64,000 nucleotides of DNA from contig NC_092051.1 in assembly GCF_003086295.3 (NCBI RefSeq), positions 80,670,445 to 80,734,444 on the forward strand, given 5' to 3'. The position numbers were made by a program, and so were the translations under genes. Positions 33,710 through 45,722 of this stretch are shown one piece after another. The stretch comes from Arachis hypogaea (taxonomy: Eukaryota > Streptophyta > Magnoliopsida > Fabales > Fabaceae). The notes under the pieces were generated by a model, which was not told the DNA's origin, ran no database searches, and was given only the letters and a program-made list of their open reading frames with translations. The first letter of the stretch is position 1, and every line of letters begins with the position of its first letter.

Positions 33710-35044
33710 TGGATTTTTACACTAAAAATAGAATTTGTCCGTTGCAAGTATAGTCTGAACCAACAATTGGCCAATAATCAAATTATTATTCTAAAGATTA
33801 TCACAATTCAAAGCAAATATAAACCAAGAGTATTTAGACTCCCGGGTCGTTCTCCCTAGGAACTAGTGACGACGAGTGCGCACAATTTTGGTTGTGAGAA
33901 GCAAGGGGGTTTTTCAATGATTGAAATAAACAAATAAAGAGATAAACGAATAAGACAAAATTGCAATTAATAAAATAATGAAGAAATAAAAGAACTATGT
34001 ATGTAATATAAACAAGTAACACTCAAAATTGGTAGAAAAGTGGTTTAAAACATAAATGAAACATTGACTTGGGATGAGTTATGGAATCCTTTCCTTGCCA
34101 TAACCACAAATATGATAATTATAATGGATTAATCTCACTAAGTCAACCCTTAACATCGAAGGATAAGTCAAGTGAGCATAATTGTCATTAATCCACAAAT
34201 CCTAGTTAACTTACCAAATTAATTGGTAAAAAGATAGCGTTAGTGGAAACAATAACAACTAACAATCCAAGAATTATCACTAAATGTTAGACATTATGGC
34301 TCTAGTAACCCATACACTCATTTTTCCCAAGCCAAGGGGTGGAAATTACCCCATAATCAAAATTGGCATTTCATCAAACACCTAATATAGATAATCATAA
34401 AATATGGCAAAATTAGAAAAATAATAAAAGCTATGAACCACAAATGATAATAAGCAACCAAGACAACTCAACAAACATAAAATAAGCATCAAACATCAAA
34501 TTCAACAACTAGAAATCCAAAATTGCAAAACTATGTATATATTGACAAGAGAAATGAAAATAGATGAAAATGTAGAACAAGTGTAATTAAAAGAGAAATT
34601 AAAGAAATAGTTACAATGAAATTGCTATAATCCCAAATCAAACTTGAAGTATAAAATGCTACAAACCCTAAGAGAGAATTTCCTAATCTACACTACTCCT
34701 ACTCCTAATGTGTTTTTTTTAATCTAAAATGAGCTCCCTTGTTATGTGTTGTTGCTCCTTCATATAGCATTTGATTTCAGCATCCAAGTAATCAGAAATG
34801 GGCCAAAAGAGCCCCAAAATCGCGAGTCATGTGCGTTTTTAATGGAGGCACGCGATGGTACCTGTGCGTACACACAGGCTTGTGCATACGCACACTCAGC
34901 CGAAATTTCTTCCTGTGCGTACGCACAAGAGGTTGAGCGCACACACACTAGGCGATGCTTGAATGGATGTGCGACACGCACGATGCAGCTCATGCGCACG
35001 CATGGCTCTACTCTGATGGGTGTGCGTACGCACGCAGGTCTGTG
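33710..35044 (-). repeat. LTR E, minus strand, truncated
   Basis: Begins TGGATTTTTACACTAAAAAT in window orientation. Shares with the C and D LTRs the GTTGCAAGTATAGT block (33743) and the CCCGGGTCGTTCTCCCTAGG block (33841). Near its right end are GTGCGTACGCAC modules (about 34862-35036). The minus-strand LTR start (TTTATCA in window orientation) is missing; repeat F follows directly at 35045. Confidence 0.75.
34862..35036. repeat. GTGCGTACGCAC modules in LTR E
   Basis: About six palindromes of type TGTGCGTACGCACA. They share the core GCGTACGC with the ACGCGTACGCGT modules of the C and D LTRs. Confidence 0.8.
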
Positions 35045-36837
35045 TGTAACACCCTAATTAGCCTAAGCTTTAACTCGCATCGTAAAGCAAAGGTTTATCA
35101 GAGAGTACGACAGTTCTAAGCTCATAAATATAATATATATAGAAAGAATAGTATAATCTATAAGCTCGATGAAGGATTCAGCTCAAAACAGGATTTCAAA
35201 AGCACAAAACGTACTAACGAAGCTACTAACTTAAGGCACAAGATACCAATAAGATATATTAGAATATAATAGTATAATTATCATAAAAATCTAGCCACGG
35301 CTCGTGGATTTTAAGCCGGCTAGCTATATACAGACCAACAAAAATCTAACAGTAAAACAGCTGATACAAATTTTGTTCTCTCAAATACATGCCTCTAGGC
35401 AAAACAAAATACAAAAGTGAGAGACATATACAAAATAAATCAAAAGGACTGAAAAGAAGTATCCAAATCCTCCGCTTCTATCACCAACCGGAAAACTCAC
35501 AGAGGTGGGTTGTGACCTGCATCTGAAAAACACAACAGAAATATGGTATGAGAACCAGAGATTCTCAGTATGGTAACAGTGCTCGGTGATGTAGGATATA
35601 AGACTCCGGGATGCCAAAGGCAATCCTAAACTCCATATCCATCACAAGATTCAAACTTAAGGCATACTAAAAACAGTTAAGCAAAATATAAACCTTAGCA
35701 TAGATAAACCGGGTAATCTATCTTAGGGAATTTCTATTCTAACCAACACCGCTATCCCACAGCCTTCGCCAACCGATCCTCCAAGCGATCCCATCCCTAC
35801 CGCCTTTCGAACCTCCTCAATCCCTACAGAAATCACAATTATATACAAGGCAAGTAAATCACAAGTAGAGTCATATATGGCAAGTAATTCAAATAGCAAA
35901 TAAGCATGTTATACAAATAGGCGAGCCATTTCAAGTAGTCAAAGCATACAAACAGATAGAAAATGCACATGATGAATGCCTGTCCTATTGGCTGTGATAT
36001 CACATTGTTGGTTTAACTGCCAACCCAACACATTTCCATGGAGATGTCGCCCTTCGGAATCATTATTGGGAATCCCCCGAGATATAGTTCTCGGATCACT
36101 ATCCCGGGATGAACCACCCCCCTTACGCCGCCGCCACTACCTCGACTTGCGGGATCCAACCACAAGCCCCTGCCGGGTGCATAGCGTCTCATAATCTCAA
36201 TATAAAATAGCAGTTCAGTGGTTTTTTAGAAAACATTTTCAATACATCAGTGATTCCTCATCACTCCATTTCGATCCCAACAGTTCCTCAATGCTCATCT
36301 CATACATCAACCATTCTTCACATACCATCAAGCCATCCCCGAATACCCGAAACCTAGGCCTCCATCTTCTAAGTTTTCCAACTAATTTAATTTAAAGCCA
36401 TTAAATTCTTTCCTATGTTCTAGATATTTCAAAAATAGGCCCAGGAATCCTAAAATGGTGTTAAAGAAACTTGCAACCTTGTTGGGAAGGTAGAATAGTT
36501 GAAAACAACGAACAATTTGAGAAACGGGCGTGTGCGGCCGCACAGGGGTGTGCGTGCGCACCCTCTGAAGAGTTTTAAAATGTGTGCGTACGCACATGTG
36601 TCAAAATTTACAAGATCTGTTCACTCGCACAACCTGTGCCAGCGCCCCAACAGACTGGCCTTCCCAACGTGTGCACGCGCACAGGTGTGTGCGGACGCAC
36701 AGGTTGCTATTCATCCTTAGATATGTGCGCACACAAGCTGTGCTAGCACTGGAAACAGAACGCATTTCCCTGCCTGTGCGTGCGCACAGGTATGTGCATC
36801 CGCACAGATTAAAATCTTCACAGGGTTGTACGTCTGT
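35045..36837. repeat. Repeat F, LTR-like, left part
   Basis: Starts TGTAACACCCTAATTAGCCT, a typical plant LTR-type start, and runs to 36837, where solo LTR G interrupts it; F continues at 38591-39457. Contains CCCCCCTTACGCCGCCGCCA (about 36116) and GTGCGTGCGCAC modules (36528-36808). No coding domain. Superfamily not determined. Confidence 0.6.
36528..36808. repeat. GTGTGCGTGCGCAC modules in repeat F
   Basis: Seven or more modules such as GTGTGCGGCCGCAC, TGTGCGTGCGCA and TGTGCGTACGCACA; one more at 38603-38614 beyond solo LTR G. Confidence 0.8.
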
Positions 36838-38590
36838 TGATGACAAGTCATCTTAGCCTAGTTTCACTAGTCTTTTCTTTTGTTTTCAATTGATTTTATG
36901 CACTTTCTTGAGCCATAAGTAAGCCAATTGGGTAGAATTTCATATTTCCTTTGATTCAATCAACCATGGATGAATTAATGCAATTTCATGAGATTTTGTG
37001 CTATAATTGTCATATATTATGAAAGAATAACAAACTCATGATTTTGAGCATAGCTTTGATGTGTTTGGTTGATTGATGATAGGTGAAAAGAGCTTTGAAG
37101 AAGGTTGAAGAAAGAAGAAAGGGCAAGGAGCAAGAGAGAACAAAAAGCTTGAGCAAAAGCTTGCCTCAAACTTTAGCTCAAGCTTTTGGAAGAGTGAATT
37201 CACATTGGTTGGAGCAAAAGCTTGCGCCAACGTTTGCCTCAAGCTTTTTGGCAAACGTTGGTGCCACACACCAACACCCTGGAGGAGAAAAGCTTGCGCC
37301 AACGTTTGCCTCAAGCTTTTTGGCAAACGTTGGCGCCACACATCAACACCCTAGAGGAGAAAAGCTTGCGCCAACGTTTGCCTCAAGCTTTTTGGCAAAC
37401 GTTGGCACCACACATGCACACAAGGGGATCCACGTTTTGCTAAAAGTTTGACCTCAAACTTTAGCTCAAACGTGGATATCAGCAAAAGGGGGTGGCTGAT
37501 ATAAAAAGCTTGAGCAAAAGTTTGCCTCAAACTTTGACTCAAGCTTTTGTGCTTTATGTCCCGGTTCACAATGGGTTTCTCTCCAACTCCAAGTGCAATC
37601 AACAGAGGCTTTTGTCAACCCAATTCCATCAAGAGCAAAGGCCCAATTCAAGGCTTGAAGACCATTTGAAGAAAGTGTATAAATAGCTTAGGATTTAAGT
37701 TTTCCGAGAGCTTTCCTTTAGCATTGGAAAAAACACTTACAGAGAGAGCTCACCTTTACATTTCTTGGCATTGTTATTTTAATTCAAGGGAATTTGGGAG
37801 GAGAATTGATCTCTCTTCTTCCTTGTTCTTGCTTGAGCACTCTTTACTTTTCTTGCTTCGGATCTTGGGTGAAGAATTGAAGAACTTCTGTTTCAATCTC
37901 ACCTTGAGATCTTGTTAAATTTTTTGCATAATTGAATTCCAATTTCTGTTAATTGCTTCTTCTTCTACTCTTTCTGCAATTTACGTTTCTTTTTTTCTTT
38001 TGCAATTGTTCTTGCTGGATCTAGGAAGGCAGTGAGATCTAGACTCAGCTATCTAGTCTCTTGAGTCCTGAGATCTACAGTTTTAAATTTCAATTTCCTT
38101 ATTTCATTGCTACACCAAGCTTTTTCTCATTTCCGTTTTAGATCCGGTTTAATTCAAGTCATCTTCTACTTTTCTGTTTATTGCATTTTACTTTTCCTTG
38201 TTTAATTTCTGCAAATCCAATTCCCAATTCCCTTTACAATTCAAGCCATTTACATTTCTTGCACTTTAAGATTCTGCAATTTACATTTCTTGCAATCTAA
38301 GTTTCTGCAATTTATATTACTTGCACTCTAAGATTCAGCCTCTTTAATTTCTCTGCACTTTAAATTCTTGCCAATTGTCCCTCTCCCTTTTAATTTCATG
38401 CAATTTAGCTTCTGTCAAATACAAACCACTCAAATTAATCCTGATTCGCTAGACTAAGTCATCCACTAAACTAAAATTGCTCAATCCTTCAATCCCTATG
38501 GGATCGACCTCACTTCCGTGAGTTTTATTACTTGATGCGACCCGGTGCACTTGCCGGTTAGTTTCGTGTTGGATCGTTTTCCACACATCA
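36838..38590 (+). mobile_element. G: solo LTR with a hairpin array, inserted in repeat F
   Basis: Starts TGATGACAAGTCATC and ends CACATCA. Flanked by TCTGT (36833-36837) and TCTGC (38591-38595), a 5-bp duplication with one mismatch. No internal region or second LTR, so a solo LTR formed by LTR-LTR recombination. Its 3' part (38476-38565) has the conserved block ATGGGATCGACCTCACTTCC ... CCGGTGCACTTGCCGGTTAG seen also in A and B LTRs. Confidence 0.82.
37143..37548. repeat. Array of six hairpin modules in solo LTR G
   Basis: Three copies of a 72-bp unit (starting at 37221, 37293 and 37365) each hold inverted arms GCGCCAACGTTTGCC / GGCAAACGTTGGCGC around TCAAGCTTTTT. They are flanked by hairpins with other arms but similar centres: AAAAGCTTGAGC/GCTCAAGCTTTT (37143-37187), ATCCACGTTT/AAACGTGGAT (37428-37477) and AAAAGCTTGAG/CTCAAGCTTTT (37504-37548). 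The 72-bp period keeps a frame open on the + strand (37083-37451), but I do not regard that as a gene. Confidence 0.85.
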
Positions 38591-39457
38591 TCTGCACAAG
38601 GCTGTGCGTGCGCACATATCAGAAAATCCTGAAATTCTGCAACTTCTGCAACTTAGCAGAATTTCAGATTTTTAACACCAACTTCGAATGATCATAACTT
38701 CCTCTACAAAATTCCAAATTTCACAAACTTTATATGGATTTAAAGGGTTTTCAAAGATATTTAATTCTAAACAAATTTCAATAAATTTCAATAGCCGAGG
38801 CAAAAGTTATGATCAGACAAAGTTCACCAAAATACTACTTTTACCAAAGTTCACATTTACCACCATTTCTTACCATACCCATTCCAAACTGCCTTTTTCA
38901 TCAACATCCACACTTTATTTCACAATTACACCAAGTTTACCATATTTCCATTCACATATCATCATCTCCAACATTAACATCAATATATCACATATAACAC
39001 ATTCCAATCAAAATTCTTTCACATTTTCCAACCACTTTACCAATTCATCAATTTCCACATCACACATTTTATCACAATTCACTTTTCAAATTCACACAAT
39101 CAATCATCATCACCATATCATCACCAATTCACAATAAATCATCATACATCAATATTCACAACTCATCAACCATTATAATTCATACCTATCCTATAGGTCA
39201 CTAACCTAAGTGTCTATGAATATTAGATACTACTTAGAGGAAACCGAAACTATACCTTGGCCAATTTCCTATATGCACCAAAACCCAAGATGAGCACAAA
39301 CAAGCTCTCAACTCCAAACCAAGCTTCAATTCCACTTCAACAAGCACCAATATGTTCCAATAGCTCACAAACTCACAATAATCAAGCTATATACATATAA
39401 TTCACCACAAATCAACCTAGGGTTCAACATAAACATAAAATCACAAGGGTTTAATGT
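38591..39457. repeat. Repeat F, right part
   Basis: Continues F after solo LTR G, beginning with a GTGCGTGCGCAC module (38603). A/C-rich, no gene. Ends at the D LTR. Confidence 0.55.
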
Positions 39458-40816
39458 TGACGAACGGTTGTAAGTATAGTTTCTAAACCAACACAAAATT
39501 CTTTCGTACAAAAAATTGTTTGTCACTTAAGCAAACCCAACGAAATTAATAACCAAAGTATTCAAACCTCGGGTCGTCTCTCAAGGAATTGCAGGGAAGT
39601 GTAGTTATTATTGGTTATGGAAAAAGTATCTTTTGGGTTTTTTTGAGATAAAAAATAAGGAAATTAAATGATAAGAAAGTAAACTAATGATTAAGAAAAC
39701 TCTTAGCAAGGTATGAAAAACTGGACGTCCTATCCTAGTTATCCTTATCAATTGTGATGAGAATTTTTCATTGCTCCCACTTAGTTAACCCTTACTAAAT
39801 AAAGGAAAGTCAAGTGGACTAATCAATTTGATTCCTCAAGTCCTAGTCAACTCCTTAGGAAAGACTAGCTTTAGAGGTATCCAAATCAACCAGCAAATTC
39901 CAATCATCAATCAACAAAGGAGTTTGATAACTCAAGTGTCTCCAATTATTCAACCAAAGCTAAGAATGTAAAAATCTAAATTAAAATCATAAATATGAAA
40001 TACCTCAAATAGCATTAAATAAGAAATTCAAGTCTAATATGGAGTTCATAAACCAAATAGCAACATAAAATAATCAACAAAGGGAATAAATAAACTAGAA
40101 TGCTTAGAATAAATAAAGTAGAAGAGAAATTAAATTAAAGGAACATTGAACCTGGAATTGAGAAGAAATAAACCTAAAACTAAGAGAAATCCTAAAACCT
40201 AGAGAGAGGAGAGAGCCTCTCTCTCTAGAAAACTACATCTAAAACCTAAAATTATTTGTATGAATGTTGTGTGAATCCAACCCTTGATTCTCCCACTCTG
40301 TAGCCTCTAATCTGTGTTTTCTGGGCCGAAAACTGGGTCAAAAATAGCCCAAATATCGCCCCCGGCGCTTTCTGCAACTTTCTGCACGTGGCGTCTGTCA
40401 CGCGTGTGCGCCATTTGGCAATTTTCCTTGTCACACATACACGTCAGTCACGCGTACGCGTCGCTCGTATTCTGTGCTAGGCACGCGTCCGTATCATCCA
40501 TGCGTGTGCGTCACTGTCAGTTTCTCAAAACTTGATTTTCTCGCGTTTCTTCCATTTTTGCATGTTTCCTTTTTGTCCTTTAAGCCATTCCTGCTCTATG
40601 AAGCCTGAAAATACTTAACACACAGATCATGGCATCGAATAGTAACAAAGGATAATTAAAATTCGCAGTTTTAAGGCCTAGGAGACATGTTTTAAACTAT
40701 ATCACAGAATTAAAAAGGAATTGTAAAACCATGCAAATTATATGAATAAGTGAGCCAAGGATTGATAAAAACCACTCAAATGAGCACAAGATAAACCATA
40801 AAATATTAGTTTATCA
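39458..40816 (-). repeat. Element D 3' LTR (minus strand, 1359 bp)
   Basis: TGACGAACGG ... GTTTATCA in window orientation. Right of it lies AATCTCCCCACACTTAAACA, whose complement (AAGTGTGGGGAGA) is a good polypurine tract before the LTR start; this makes it the 3' LTR of a minus-strand element. It contains ACGCGT modules (about 40395-40505). The flanks do not show a clear 5-bp duplication (AATGT / ATCTC), as expected when the interior lies on one side. Confidence 0.85.
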
Positions 40817-41342
40817 ATCTCCCCACACTTAAACATTAGCATGTCCTCATGTTAAATTCAAGAGAAACTGAAAAAGAGTGAAGGAAGAATGGTGGAATCT
40901 ATGCAATGCAATCTATTTAAATGCAAGCTACCTAAATGAATCATGCAATTCTAATTACTATCCACCTATATATATATGTAGAGCTTACATGTGGTTAAAT
41001 TGAGTCAAATTTTTCAAGGAATCATATATGCACAACCAAGGGTTAAATCCTATTAAAACATATTCACAATTGAGTTGAGTTAATCAAAAGAGTTCACAAA
41101 CTTGCAAGACAGATAGTGATCAAACATGGACATATGGAGATGAGCTATTGAATCCTCACTTGGTTTGTATATGCACTCTGATCACTCAGTGTTTGGGGTT
41201 AATCACTTTACTCTTCTCTAGTCATGCTTTCCAAGAATTTGTTCTTAATCTAACCAATCAACAAATATTCAATGTACAAATGCAATCATCATGAAGTCTT
41301 TTCAAGGTTGTAATGGGGTCAGCGCAAGGGTGATGGTATATG
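40817..41342 (-). other. Element D interior, 3' noncoding part
   Basis: Polypurine tract on the minus strand at 40819-40832, then AT-rich sequence without a gene up to the A2 insertion at 41343. Confidence 0.65.
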
Positions 41343-42881
41343 TGATGAGCGGATATTTTATACGCTTTTTGGGGTTAATTTCATATAGTTTTTAGTATGA
41401 TTTGGTTAGTTTTTAGTATATTTCCATTAGTTTTTAGGCAAAATTCATATTTTTGGACTTTACTATGAGTTTGTGTATTTTTCTGTAATTTTAGGTATTT
41501 TCTGGCTGAAATTGAGGGAGCTGAGCAAAAATCTGATTCAGGCTGAAAAAGGACTGCTGCTGCTGTTGGATTCTGACCTCTCAGCACTCGGAATAGATTT
41601 TCTGGAGCTACATGAGTCCAATTGGTGCGCTTCTAATTGCGTTGGAAAGTAGACATCCATAGCTTTCCAGCAATATATAATAGTCCATACTTTGCTATGG
41701 ATAGACGACGTAAACTGGCGTTCAACGCCAGTTCCATGCTGCAGTCTGGCGTCCAGCGCCAGAAACAAGTTACAAGTTGGAGTTCAACGCCAGAAACAGG
41801 TTACAACCTGGCGTTGAATGCCCAAAACAGCCCAGGGACGTGAGAAGCTTAAGTCTCAGCCCCAGCACACACCAAGTGGGCCCCAGAAGTGGATTTCTGC
41901 ACTATCTATCATAGTTTACTCATTTTCTGTAAACCTAAGTTACTAGTTTATTATTTAAACAACTTTTAGAGATTTATTTTGCACCTCATGACATTTTAGA
42001 TCTGAACTTTGTAATCTTTGACGGCATGAGTCTCTAAACTCCATTATTGGGGGTGAGGAGCTCTGCTGTGTTTCGATGAATTAATGCAACTATTTCTGTT
42101 TTCTATTCAAACACGCTTGTTTCTATCTAAGATGTTTATTTGCACTTCAATATGATGGATGTGATGATCCGTGACACTCATCATCATCCTCAACCTATGA
42201 ACGCGTGCTTGACAACCACTTTCGTTCTACCTTCGATTGAATGAATATCTCTTGGATTCCTTATTCAGAATCTTCGTGGCATAAGCTAGAATCCATTGGC
42301 AGCATTCTTGAGAATCCGGAAAGTCTAAACCTTGTCTGTGGTATTCTTAGTAGGATTCAGGGATTGATTGACTGTGACGAGCTTCAAACTCACAAGGGCT
42401 GGGCGTAGTGACAGATGCAAAAGGATCAATGGATCCTATTCCAGCATGAGTGGGAACCGACAGATGATTAGCCGTGCGGTGATAGTGCACATGGACCTTT
42501 TTCACTGAGAGGACGGATGGTAGCCATTGACAACGGTGATCCACCAACACACAGCTTGCCATAGGAGGAACCTTGCGTGCGTGAAGAAAAAGACAGGGAG
42601 AAAGCAGAGATTCAGAAGACAGAGCATCTCCAAAACTCCAACATATTCTCCATTACTGCATAACAAGTATCTATTTCATGCTCTCTTATTTTTCGCAATT
42701 CAAACTGATAAATATAATTGATATCTTGACTAAGAGTTACAAGATAACCATAGATTGCTTCAAGCCAACAATCTCCGTGGGATTCGACCCTTACTCACGT
42801 AAGGTATTACTTGGACGACCCAGTGCACTTGCTGGTTAGTGGTACAAGTTGTGAAAAGTGTGATTCACAATTCATGTACCA
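41343..42881 (+). repeat. A2 5' LTR (1539 bp)
   Basis: Begins TGATGAGCGGATATTTTATA and ends TTCATGTACCA. Contains GGCGTT modules at 41716-41822, a TATA-like box at 41952, a single (not duplicated) GATTAGCCGTGCGG block (42465) and the conserved 3' block at 42780-42840. Confidence 0.92.
41952..41959 (+). promoter_or_regulatory. Putative TATA box in A2 5' LTR
   Basis: TATTTAAA at the position equivalent to the TATA-like boxes of A1 and B1. Position-based inference. Confidence 0.4.
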
Positions 42882-42887
42882 AGTTTT

Positions 42888-42905
42888 TGGCGCCGTTGCC
42901 GGGGA
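42888..42905 (+). other. A2 primer binding site (tRNA-Asp)
   Basis: TGGCGCCGTTGCCGGGGA, full match to the complement of the plant tRNA-Asp 3' end. Confidence 0.93.
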
Positions 42906-43973
42906 TTGTTCGAGTTTGGACAACTGACGGTTTATTTTGTTGCTTAGATTAGGAAAAATTTTTCTTTTAAAATCCTTATTTTCTCTTTTTAAATTTTTTC
43001 GAAAATTTTATAAACTGATAATTGAGTTTTTTTGTTTGAGTTTAGTTTTATATTTTAAGTTTGGTGTCAATTGCATGTTTTTATATTCTTTTTAAATTTT
43101 TGAAATTTGTGCTCTTTGTTCTTTCTTCATCTTCAAGTTGTTCTTGTTTATTTTTCTTGTTTGATCTTTAGTTTTTCTTGTTCTGTTTCTTTTCTTGTTT
43201 TTCTTGTGCCTTTTCAAAACATTAGTTTTCGAAAAAAAATCATTCTTAGTTATTTAAAAATACTTCTTCAAAACAAGTGTTACATTTACAGCCCAATTGG
43301 CTAGAGCGTTAGTCTATGTTCTTGGTAATTGGGTATATTCTTTTCAAAATCTTCTTTTTCAAAAATAATTTTTCTATTAAATCTTGTGCCAAACTTTAAG
43401 TTTGGTGTTTTCTTGTTGATTTTTCTTTGGTTTTTTTGAAAATTTTATTTTGGTTTTCTAAAAATTTTAAGTTTGGTGTTCTACCTTTATGTTCTTGTTG
43501 TTCTTGTGATTCTTCAAAGTGTTCTTGAGTTTTCCTTGTGTTTTGATCTTAAAATATTTAAGTTTGCTGTTCCTTGGTGTTTTCCCTCCAAAATTTTCGA
43601 AAACAAAGAACATTAGATCTAAAAATTTTAAGTTGTGTGTCTTTTGTGTGTTTTTCTCTTTCATCATAAAATTCAAAAAAAAATTATATCTTTTCTTCAT
43701 TCCACTCATAATTTTCGAAAAATTAGCATTAAATTAGTCATCAAATTTAAAAATCATATCTTTTTCAAATCATATCTTTTCCAATCAAATACTTTCAATC
43801 ATATATTTTTCAAAACTTTCTAACTATTTTTTTCTTTCTCTCTCTTCATTTTTCGAAAATCTTCACCCATTTTATTTATTTTATTTTAATTTATTTTATT
43901 TTCGAAATAAATAAATAAATAAATAAATAAAAATATTTTTTTCTCTATTTTACATCATCTCCCTTTCTCCATC
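42906..43973 (+). other. A2 leader
   Basis: No gene. AT-rich leader with AAGTTTGGTGT or close variants near 43059, 43399, 43472, 43559 and 43631. An AAATAAATAAATA tract lies at about 43908-43931. Confidence 0.7.
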
Positions 43974-43998
43974 ATGGATCTAAGTGGAAATGAACAGT
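43974..43998 (+). pseudogene. gag: A2 gag start, cut by B2 after eight codons
   Basis: ATG at 43974 opens MDLSGNEQ, as in A1. B2 is inserted within the next codon; the last five bases (ACAGT) are the target duplication. The frame continues at 53757. Confidence 0.88.
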
Positions 43999-45698
43999 TG
44001 ATGAGCGGATAATTTATACGCTTTTTGGCATTGTTTTTAGTAGAATCTAGTTACTTTTAGGGATGTTTTCATTAGTTTTTATGTTAAATTCACATTTCTG
44101 AACTTTACTATAAGTTTGTGTGTTTTTTAGTAATTTCAGGTATTTTCTGACTGAAATTGAGGGACTTGAGCAAAAATCAGATTCAGAGGTTGAAGAAGGA
44201 CTGCTGATGCTGTTGGATTCTGACCTCCCTGCACTCAAATTAGATTTTCTGGAGATACAGAACTCAAAATTGTGCGCTTCCAATTGCGTTGGAAAGTAGA
44301 CATCCAGGGCTTTCCAGCAATGTATAATAGTCCATACTTTGCCCAAGTTTAGATGACGCCAACTGGCGTTCAACGCCAGCTCTCTGCCCATTTCTGGCGT
44401 CCAGCGCCAGAAACAAGCTGCAAAGTGGAGTTCAACGCCCAAACTAGCACAAAAGCTGGCGTTCAACTCCAAGAATGACCCCTACACGTGCAACACTCAA
44501 GCTCAGCCCAAGCACACACCAAGTGGGCCCCGGAAGTGGATTTATGCATCAATTACTTACTTCTGTAAACCCTAGTGACTAGTTTATTATAAATAGAACT
44601 TTTTATCATTGTATTCACGGTCTTGGTTACTCCGGTTCCCCTCTGGGGCCGAGACCAATGAACTCCATTATCACTTATGTATTTTCAACGGTAGAGTTTC
44701 TACATTCCATAGATTAAGGTGTGAAGCTCTGCTGTTCCTCAAAGATTAATGCAAAGTACTACTATTTTCTATTCAACTCATCTTATTTCGCTTCTAAGAT
44801 ATTCATTCGCACTTCAACCAGAATGTGATGAACGTGACAATCATCATCATTCTCTATGAACGCGTGCCTGACAACCACTTCCGTTCTACATTAGATTGAA
44901 TGAGTATCTCTTAGATCTCTTAATCAGAATCTTCGTGGTGTAAGCTAGAATGATGGCGGCATTCAAGAGAATCCTGAAAGTCTAAACCTTGTCTGTGGTA
45001 TTCCGAGTAGGATTCAATGATTGAATGACTGTGACGAGCTTCAAACTCGCGATTGCTGGGCATATTGACAGACGCAAAAGGATAGTAAATCCTATTCCAG
45101 CATGATCGAGAACCGACAGATGAATAGCCGTGCCGTGACAGGGTGCGTTGACCATATTCACTGAGAGGATAGGATGTAACCATTGACAAGGGTGATGCCT
45201 CCAGACGATTAGCCGTGCCATGACAGGGCATTTGGATCATTTTCCCGAGAGAAGACCGAAAGTAGCCATTGTCAATGGTGATGCATTACATAAAGCCAGC
45301 CATGGAAAGGAGTAAAACTGATTGGGTGAAGATAGCAGGAAAGCAGAGGTTCAGAGGAACGAAAGCATCTCTATTCGCTTATCTGAAATTCTCACCAATG
45401 ATTTACATAAGTATTTCTATCCCTATTTTATTAATTATTTTCGAAAACTCGATTACTATTTTATATCCGCCTGACTGAGATTTACAAGGTGACCATAGCT
45501 TGCTTCATACCAACAATCTCCGTGGGATTCGACCCTTACTCACGTAAGGTATTACTTGGACGACCCAGTGCACTTGCTGGTTAGTTGTGCGAAGTTGTGA
45601 ACCATGGTATTGGCATCATGTTTTTGGCGCCATTACCAGGGAAAGAAAGAGCGATGAATTTTACATAATTAAAGTGTAATCACAATTTCTGCGCACCA
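43999..45698 (+). repeat. B2 5' LTR (1700 bp)
   Basis: Same family as the B1 LTRs. Differs by a replaced segment at about 44617-44672 containing the inverted repeat GGTCTTGG...CCGAGACC, where B1 has another sequence. Contains the fossil primer site at 45625-45642. Confidence 0.94.
44588..44595 (+). promoter_or_regulatory. Putative TATA box in B2 5' LTR
   Basis: TATAAATA, same context as at 9219. Position-based inference. Confidence 0.5.
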
Positions 45699-45704
45699 AG
45701 TTTT

Positions 45705-45722
45705 TGGCGCCGTTGCCGGGGA
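45705..45722 (+). other. B2 primer binding site (tRNA-Asp)
   Basis: TGGCGCCGTTGCCGGGGA directly after the 5' LTR. Confidence 0.93.

Noticed and set aside
37083..37451. A + strand ORF with 24-residue repeats
   Set aside because: The repeats come from the 72-bp hairpin unit in solo LTR G; period 72 is a multiple of three by chance and similar frames are open on the other strand.
38688..39137. A 149-residue + strand ORF rich in S, T, H, I
   Set aside because: Low complexity sequence of repeat F (TTCACA, CATCA runs); no domain, no homologous frame elsewhere in the window.
43285..43330. tRNA-like stretch TTGGCTAGAGCGTTAGTCTA in the A2 leader
   Set aside because: It resembles a D-arm/box A, but I could not assign an isoacceptor or a T-arm and acceptor stem. 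Possibly a tRNA-derived insertion, not supported enough to call.
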